Source: Lantana camara
Taxonomy: Eukaryota > Streptophyta > Magnoliopsida > Lamiales > Verbenaceae
Assembly (NCBI GenBank): GCA_037501455.1
Contig: CM074865.1
Coordinates: 34,640,501 to 34,704,500, forward strand
Reading direction: 5' to 3'
DNA length: 64,000 nt
The notes beneath the pieces are model-generated. The model did no database searches, was not told the origin of the DNA, and saw only the letters and a program-made list of their open reading frames with translations. Of this stretch, positions 59,001-64,000 are shown piece after piece. The number at the start of each line of letters is the position of its first letter. The stretch's first letter is position 1. The translations under genes and the position numbers were made by a program.

Positions 59001-59975
59001 GATCTTCAAGACACATTCTCCTTCTTTGAGTTGTTGGACTTCACTTAGCATCTGTACATCATTACAGATATGAGTTCCACAACCGGTATCAAGTACCCAA
59101 GAACTAGAATTAATAGAAAGATTTACTTCAACGAGAAAGATACCTTTCTTTAGAGTAGCCTTGTACTCTGGGCAGTTTCTCCTCCAATGTCCCGCTTTGC
59201 CACAATGGAAGCAAACATCCTCTTTCTGATCACGCTTCTTCTTTTGGGCTTTCCCCTTCGAAATGCCACCAGTGGGCCTAAGGGGTTTCTTCTTCTTCTT
59301 TTGGGCTTTCTTGCCCTTACCTTTAGAAGGCCCAGAAGAGGAAGATGGAGCATTCACCATCAAAACCTTATTGTCCTTCTTGATCGTGCTTTCAGCAGTC
59401 ACAAGCTGAGTAATCAGCTCAGCTACAGTAGCACCAGCATGATTCATGTTGAAGTTAAGGACAAATGGGTTGAATGATGGTGGGAGCGAAGCTAGCAACA
59501 AATCCACTGAAAGTCCATCTTTCAGTGGCATGTCCATGGAAGCAAGTTTCTCAGTAAGGGCAAGAAACTTGAGTCCATATTCATGGACACTTGAACCTTC
59601 CCTCATTCTCAAGTGGAACAATTCTTTTGAAGTGTTATACCTTGTAACACGTTCATGAGGGCGGTAAAGTTGCTCTAAGTGGTCGTAAATCTCCAAAGCA
59701 AATTCCATGGCCTCATGTTGCCTTTGCAAGTCCGGAGACATGTTAGCCAACATAAGGCAACGGGCTTGGAGATTATCATCCTTCCACTTCTGAATCGCGT
59801 CCCGCTCAGCCCGAGTGGGAGCCTCCCCTTCGGGACTAGGCTCCCCTTCGAAGAGAACATAAGTTCTCTTCTCAGAATCTAAAATGATTTTTAGATTCCT
59901 CAGCCAATCAGAATAGTTGGGACCAGTCAACTTGTTTGACTCGAGGATCGATACAAGAGGGTTTTTGGTTGCCAT
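56055..59975 (-). CDS. gag-pol: element C gag-pol polyprotein (Ty1/copia)
   Basis: One frame of 1306 codons. The UBN2-type Gag (residues 1-210) starts MATKNPLVSILESNKLTGPN. A lysine-rich stretch and one zinc knuckle follow (CFHCGKAGHWRRNC, 255-268). Protease: DTGCGTH (Asp296). Integrase has an HHCC part (430-464) and the D-D-35-E core Asp491, Asp554, Glu590. Reverse transcriptase: YVDD (978-981). RNase H: Asp1151, Glu1192/1194 region, Asp1230, and the C-terminal RTKHI and YHLIRD segments. The order protease-integrase-RT-RNase H defines Ty1/copia. No internal stop or missing key residue is seen. The length is normal for plant copia elements. The clade is left open. Confidence 0.95.
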   Translation of the reverse strand: MATKNPLVSILESNKLTGPNYSDWLRNLKIILDSEKRTYVLFEGEPSPEGEAPTRAERDAIQKWKDDNLQARCLMLANMSPDLQRQHEAMEFALEIYDHLEQLYRPHERVTRYNTSKELFHLRMREGSSVHEYGLKFLALTEKLASMDMPLKDGLSVDLLLASLPPSFNPFVLNFNMNHAGATVAELITQLVTAESTIKKDNKVLMVNAPSSSSGPSKGKGKKAQKKKKKPLRPTGGISKGKAQKKKRDQKEDVCFHCGKAGHWRRNCPEYKATLKKGIFLVEVNLSINSSSWVLDTGCGTHICNDVQMLSEVQQLKEGECVLKIGDGSNVEARALGTIRLDLGSFELVLNKVLYVPSIIRNIISVPILDCEGYETYIKNGKYFIKRNNSSVHIGTLSNGLYLTQNINIMNIQRETKRKRDDKVSAPLWHARLGHISKNRISKINTLGSFSENDLKELTSCESCLKGKMSKVPFKGTVERATEVLDLIHTDVCGPLSVSTRNNHQYFITFTDDFSRYGYVYLMKYKSEAFEKFLEFQKEVENQTGHKIKALRSDRGGEYLSEEFLNHLKDNGIISQWTPPGTPQLNGVSERRNRTLLDMVRSMMSFTDLPPSFWGYAPESAAKILNLVPSKSVPKTPYEMWHGKIPSYSYLRIWGCPAYMKRTMGDKLESRSNLCYFVGYPKESIGYYFYDQSEQKVFVSRNATFLEEPFLKEKKGKIIELEEVQNDPTPPTEETSHSDQLQPITNFDTHENPPLRRSERTPRQPERWYGFFHEISQKDNDPLTYEEALSDSDSEQWIEAMKSEMDSMNSNQVWTLVDLPDGVKPIGCKWIFKRKLGVDGSIAAYKARLVAKGFTQRPGVDFDETFSPVAMQKSIRIMLAIAAYYDYEIWQMDVKTAFLNGDIDKDIYMEQPIGFTFSGSEQKVCKLQRSIYGLKQASRNWNIRFDESVKAFGFMQISNESCVYRKELETSVQFLLLYVDDILLIGNSKDDMKVTKLWLSNQFEMKDLGDASYILGIKIYRDRSRRLIGLSQSMYIDKVLKRFNMESAKVKNLPMSVGTCLSKKMCPKTNLEKERMTHTPYASAIGSIMYAMLCTRPDVAYALSVTSRFQSDPGDGHWAAVKNILKYLKSTKDLFLVYGGQKDLTVEGYCDASFASNLDDFKSMSGYIFCLNGGAVSWKSSKQTTTADSTTEAEYLAANDAAKEGVWIRNFIQELNVVPSMKDPITVFCDNTGAVAQAREPRSHQRTKHIMRKYHLIRDIIKRGDVQIERVTSAENVADPLTKPLSREAFQGHLQKMGLRVALEWL

Positions 59976-60159
59976 TTCAAAACACGTAGAGAATCACAGA
60001 ATCTACGACCTAAATGGTAAAACAGAGAACTAGTGAGCATGCTGAATTATAACGATATACAAAAGATAAGGTCTTTAATCTAATGTAGCTCCCACTGTTT
60101 TTCAAAGATCTATAATTCCCAAAGATCTAAGAGGAACACGTTTCCCAATGGGTACTAAG

Positions 60160-60520
60160 ATCCTAGGCATTTTACCTCGAACCCACGACTCGCGGACATT
60201 CTAAGTAAGAACCCTAGGTAGGTACAACTTGCCAATTCTAACACCTTTAGAACTCTTAGTAATTGTTTTTTGCATCACCTATCTTTCAATATGGACCCAC
60301 GACTCGTGCGACATCCATATTTACTTAGGCGTTAAGCTAGACCCATCAATCATAAGATCATGACCAAAACTTAGTTTGAACGACCCACGACTCGCGGACA
60401 TCGCCCTTGCTAAAATTGACCACGAAATATTGATCATTTTAGAATGATTAATTAGGTAACTAAGAACTAATAAGCTCCACTAGCTATCCCACGACTCGCG
60501 GACAATAACTAGCTTTACTT
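60160..60520 (-). repeat. four hairpins with a common 17-nt loop
   Basis: On the plus strand CCCACGACTCGCGGACA occurs at 60182, 60384 and 60488, with a one-base-longer variant at 60296. The flanks differ between copies but pair with each other: CCTAGG...GAA with TTC...CCTAGG (copy 1), AATATGGA with TCCATATT (copy 2), CTAGCTAT with ATAACTAG (copy 4). Copy 3 pairs poorly (CGA/TCG only). In the RNA (minus strand) the loop is UGUCCGCGAGUCGUGGG. Confidence 0.75.
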
Positions 60521-61612
60521 ACTAAACTTAAAACCTATTGATGGAATGCTAGGAATTTAATTCAAAACTTGCATCTCGAATTAAACACCTATTTGTTCGA
60601 AATTAGCTTAATATTTAATGGGAATTTTCGAATCAACCGGAGAGTTGTCCGGTTCGACCTCACCAACATATATGTTATCCAATTTTATTAGTCTTGATTA
60701 ATGCAAGTACACTTAAATGCATTTCAAACAAGCACATAAACAGATAACATGTCCTAGCATGATACTAACATGTAATGATCATGGGTTCTACCTATCTTAT
60801 GCGTGATATGTGGGAGCCACTCCACAATCACAAGTTCTAACATACATGCCACATAAACAGTTCAAATCACATAAGGGAAAGCAGTAACAAAATACGAGCC
60901 CTATCTCTATTACATTTAACAATTGAGATTCCCCTCCCTAACATTTTGAGGGGTCTTCACTTATGGCCTCCTTGTTACTTGAATGTGGTCCATCTTACTC
61001 CATGGGTGCATTGTCTCCAAAATGAAAATAAAACCTCACCACCTATCTCTACTCTCAAATTACAATAAAAAGAAAAAGACATAAAGTAATAAGGCTCAAT
61101 CTTCATATTGGCCTTAGACAATTACACGGGGCATACCCCGGCCTCAAAAACAGTAATATGGAAAGCCACATAATAAATCACATAACAGTACGCATATAAG
61201 TGAGGCTCCAACCTCAATTGAAAAACGCAACTATAGGGCTCCAACCCCAATTTAAACCATCCATGTGCATAAATTAAAACCATACATAGATCTAAACCCA
61301 TGATCACCTAACATGCTTTTGCAAGAATTTAAATTTAACCAATAAATTAAAATTCTCGCTTTAAGCTCTAATAGCTTAAAACACGACTTGATGCGAGTCT
61401 TATTTATAAAAGTTTTCAATAAATCCCAAATTACCAAAACAAATAAAATTCCAATTAATTTCTGAAAATTAATAATTTTATCAAAGATGTATTTTCCCAA
61501 AATATAAACCGCTTCAATTTCTCAAAAATCCCAATTTTAAGTTTTATTCAAAAATTAAAAATAAATATTCAAAAATAAAATTTTTAAAATTAAAATAAAA
61601 AATTGGGACTGG

Positions 61613-61975
61613 ATTGCACGAAACACAAAAGGGGCCGGATCACGAAAACGGGGCCCGTGCGCGAAACGGGGCACAGCGTCGCAAGCGCGCGCGGACGGGC
61701 ACGGCAGGCGCGCACAGCGCCCGGCCAAGGCCAGGCGAGTTCGCGCGCGCGCGCCCTGCTGGGCGGTGGGCGGCCAGTCTCGGCCGCCCTAGGCGCGCCC
61801 GGGAGGCTCCCGCACAGGCGTGCGGGAGGAGCTGGGCGGCTGGCCGGTCTATCCCGGCCAGGCCTGGGCGGCGACGGGCGGACGGCGTGTGGGAGGGCCT
61901 CCCGCGCGGTTGCGGGAGGGTGGCGCGCGAAGCCCGCGCGCGCGACTCCTTCGCGCGCGGGGTTTCGCGTGTTCA
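61613..61975 (-). other. GC-rich, CpG-dense structured island in the leader of C
   Basis: About 360 bp of very high GC in an AT-rich element, with CG repeats (GCGCGCGCGCGCCC near 61743) and strong hairpins: CTCCCGCAC with GTGCGGGAG (about 61807-61830), and GGGAGGGCCTCCCGC with GCGGGAGGG (about 61890-61920). It has no recognisable protein. It may be a captured fragment or a structured RNA. Confidence 0.65.
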
Positions 61976-62237
61976 TCGTGTTCCGGGCTTTCGTTTCGTG
62001 TTTTCGTTCAAAAGCAAAACCAATCCAAGAAATCCAAAAAACAGTTTATACAGTTTCAAATCTAAAATTGTTTTTCAAAATTAAATTTTATAAAACCCAA
62101 TTTTCAGAAACTTTCAGGAAAAAATACAGTTTCGTAATTCAGGCTTTCTAAAACAATTACAAATACTCAATCGCATCAAGCCTAAGAATTTCTACCAAAT
62201 TCAGTATAATTGAGACGAATCAGAAACACGATTAACG

Positions 62238-62254
62238 AGGTGGCTCTGATACCA
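62238..62254 (-). other. primer-binding site of element C
   Basis: The minus strand reads TGGTATCAGAGCCACCT, two nt after the 5' LTR. It matches the 3' end of initiator Met-tRNA. Confidence 0.9.
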
Positions 62255-62256
62255 CT

Positions 62257-64000
62257 TGTTGGAAAACACGAATCAGAAAGCAGCGGAATTTAAAAAATTT
62301 TTCCAACAAAAGGACCTTGAACTCGCAATCGTGTAACCAAATTCGTATAGATAGAAAACTTACTTTTCTTTTATTCTTTCTTGAAGCGTTTCAAGCCACC
62401 CAAGAACGCTCTTCTCGCGGCTTGATCCCCTCTCCTTTGGTAAAGCTCGAATCTTCAAACTTCTAACTTGAAGTCTCTAGAGAAAGTCCACCAACTTGAT
62501 CACAATCTAACTAGTAAGGATGCTAGTTCTCTAGTTAGTGTTTAGGCTTAACCTAGGGTTTAATTTAATCTTGGAGAAAGGAAGGTGTTCAACACATGAA
62601 CCAAGAATTGTCAATTAGCTCTAAAGGGGAGCATGAGCTCCCCTATATATAGGAAAGGGGAGGGGCGGCCGAACCTAGTCCTAATGGACAAAGGATTTGG
62701 TCCCTCTCTCTCCTATTACTTGATTATCAAGTATTTTCCAACTTTGACTTTGAATTCTAATTCTAGTCAACTTTTAAGAGAGCCCAAAAAATATCCAAAC
62801 TATTTTGGATAATTTTATACTTTATTTATTATAAAATAAATAACTTATTTTTTATCTAATTAATTAATTCGTAATTAATTAACTAGATTATTTTCTCCAA
62901 AATTAGACTTTCTTTTTAATTCAAAATTAAACCAAAGTCTATTAAATAATTAACACATTAATTATTTAACATCACATAATCACGTGTGGCACACGTGTCT
63001 TAATGACAAGTGTCCAATCACGTGAGCCACACGTGTGATTTCACACGTGTGGAACCCCTTAGGCTCGATTAACTCGTTTAATCATTTTTAAGCCTCAACT
63101 CATGTAACCAAGTTGTTGTGTGTGACCCTCTAGGTTCTTAATTCAATTAGCAGTGACCCTAATTAATTAATTCACTAATTAATTAATCAGTCCACAGATT
63201 AAACGACCATAGTCTAGCAACAGGTGTTTAACCCCTAGCTGAATTGGAATGTTCGGATTCGACAGAACCTTTAAGTCATTGATTCATGTGAGATACAATC
63301 CTCCTACTTACTATCTCTCAACCAAGATCTAGGGCAAGGGAATAATCAGAACCCTAATAATCCGGTCTTAAAGCTAAGTGCATTTCATATCCATTTGATC
63401 TCAATCCAAGAAACCCTTTTCTTGATGTCTTGATCTACTGCCTTGGCCAAGGACTCCATATGGCATATGAATGACTTACACAATAAGAGATCACCTTGCA
63501 AATGCAAGTGTAGGTCCTTTCTTGATTCTCATTCACTTTCATGAATCACTTGTGCAGCCCCAGCATAAGCCTTGAATCAGTTGTCTAAGGCGACACCCTT
63601 TAAAGCTTATACCAAAGACTACAGAGTTAACTCATAAAGTAACATGGAACCTCAAGTCTAAGGATCAATTAATCACATCAATGACTCGTGAGATATTTCC
63701 TAATGTGGAAGTTTCCATTTCCTGAAATAGAAACTTCCTTTCCCATTTAGGAATGTTCTCACACGGGGCACCTCAGTGAACTTACTTATTAAAGTAAGCA
63801 CCCTCATGTATCACGCACGTATCAACTATACACTTTGCACCTCCATGAAACAAGGTGGTCCTTCTTAAGGGCGTGATCCCACAAGCAAGCCTTAGAGGAG
63901 TCAGGTTGACACTCCCACTGTCTGTAGGACTCATCGGCTTGGAGTATTTTACTAATCATGACTTATGTGATATAGGGCTCGTTTCATGAACCATTTCACC
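62257..64000 (-). repeat. 5' LTR of element C, cut by the window end
   Basis: 1744 of an expected 1941 bp. Nearly identical to 54098-55841. Differences noted: G at 62343 against A, A against C in the third G-box, T against C near 63140, and G against C near 63706. Confidence 0.95.

Larger units (their letters stand above)
59976..62237 (-). other. long 5' leader of element C
   Basis: 2.26 kb between the primer site and the gag ATG, much longer than the usual copia leader. It holds four hairpins with a shared loop (60160-60520), short GGCTC(C)AA repeats (about 61090, 61204, 61238), and a GC-rich island (61613-61975). No coding domain is found. Open frames in the GC-rich part are due to the lack of AT-rich stops. 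Confidence 0.75.
54098..64000 (-). mobile_element. Element C: young intact Ty1/copia retrotransposon
   Basis: Minus-strand element: 3' LTR 54098-56038, gag-pol 59975-56055, leader 59976-62237, primer site 62238-62254, 5' LTR from 62257 to past the window end. It inserted in LTR B3. The LTRs differ at only about four positions in the overlap I compared (for example 54193, 54849). All catalytic residues are present. Probably autonomous and recent. Confidence 0.95.

Noticed and set aside
60160..60520. Possible CRISPR-like array (repeated 17-mer with spacers)
   Set aside because: Plant nuclear retroelement, uneven spacing, only four copies, and spacers that pair across the repeat.
61590..62151. 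Arg/Ala/Gly-rich frames up to 182 codons on both strands
   Set aside because: By-product of the GC-rich leader island of element C; three frames are open at once.

Overview
The window is nuclear DNA of a flowering plant, most likely a eudicot. The evidence is a plant gene with GT-AG introns at the left edge, AT-rich intergenic sequence, and a large stack of plant LTR retrotransposons with initiator-Met-tRNA primer sites. I cannot name the species. I see no CRISPR array, operon or prokaryotic feature, and no tRNA or rRNA gene.

Layout. (1) 1-4849: 3' part of a plus-strand VPS38/UVRAG-type gene (PI3K-complex subunit), with a MITE-like foldback at 101-645 and a small retroelement remnant in an intron. 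(2) 5573-7307: a hAT-like foldback element. (3) 7616-9274: an old Copia-type LTR (called D), cut by element A. (4) 9275-37052: element A, a decayed Ty3/gypsy chromovirus. It carries a 135-bp MITE in its 5' LTR, an intact chromovirus A2 (13314-25773) inside its gag, and a truncated antisense LTR (E, 27289-30618) inside its pol. (5) 37053-54097: element B, a non-coding LARD-like gypsy derivative in tandem form LTR-internal-LTR-internal-LTR, inserted in the 3' LTR of A. (6) 54098-64000 and beyond: element C, a young Ty1/copia element on the minus strand with one intact 1306-codon gag-pol, inserted in the third LTR of B. The nest is four deep: D contains A, A contains B, B contains C.

What is unusual. 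The long LTRs of A, A2 and B differ in sequence but share one internal plan. In order they carry a consensus 5' splice donor, a 56-74 nt mini-exon with its own acceptor and donor, two adjacent hairpins, and a last acceptor. The first hairpin changes sequence between families while keeping its pairing. The second keeps a self-complementary TTGCAA loop. The hairpins lie in a predicted intron, so only unspliced genomic RNA would keep them. This resembles the logic of retroviral dimerisation and packaging signals (inference). In A2 an extra ORF of unknown function also falls inside the predicted intron. Element C has a 2.26-kb leader with four hairpins sharing a 17-nt loop, a GC-rich structured island, and six CACGTG boxes in its LTR.

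How the parts work together. A2 and C look autonomous: open gag-pol, catalytic residues present, and LTR pairs identical or nearly so where compared. A is dead, with stops, frameshifts and a changed RT active site. B has no coding capacity but has the same kind of LTR ends, primer site and polypurine tract as A and A2, so it was probably mobilised by their proteins. All comparisons were made by eye.
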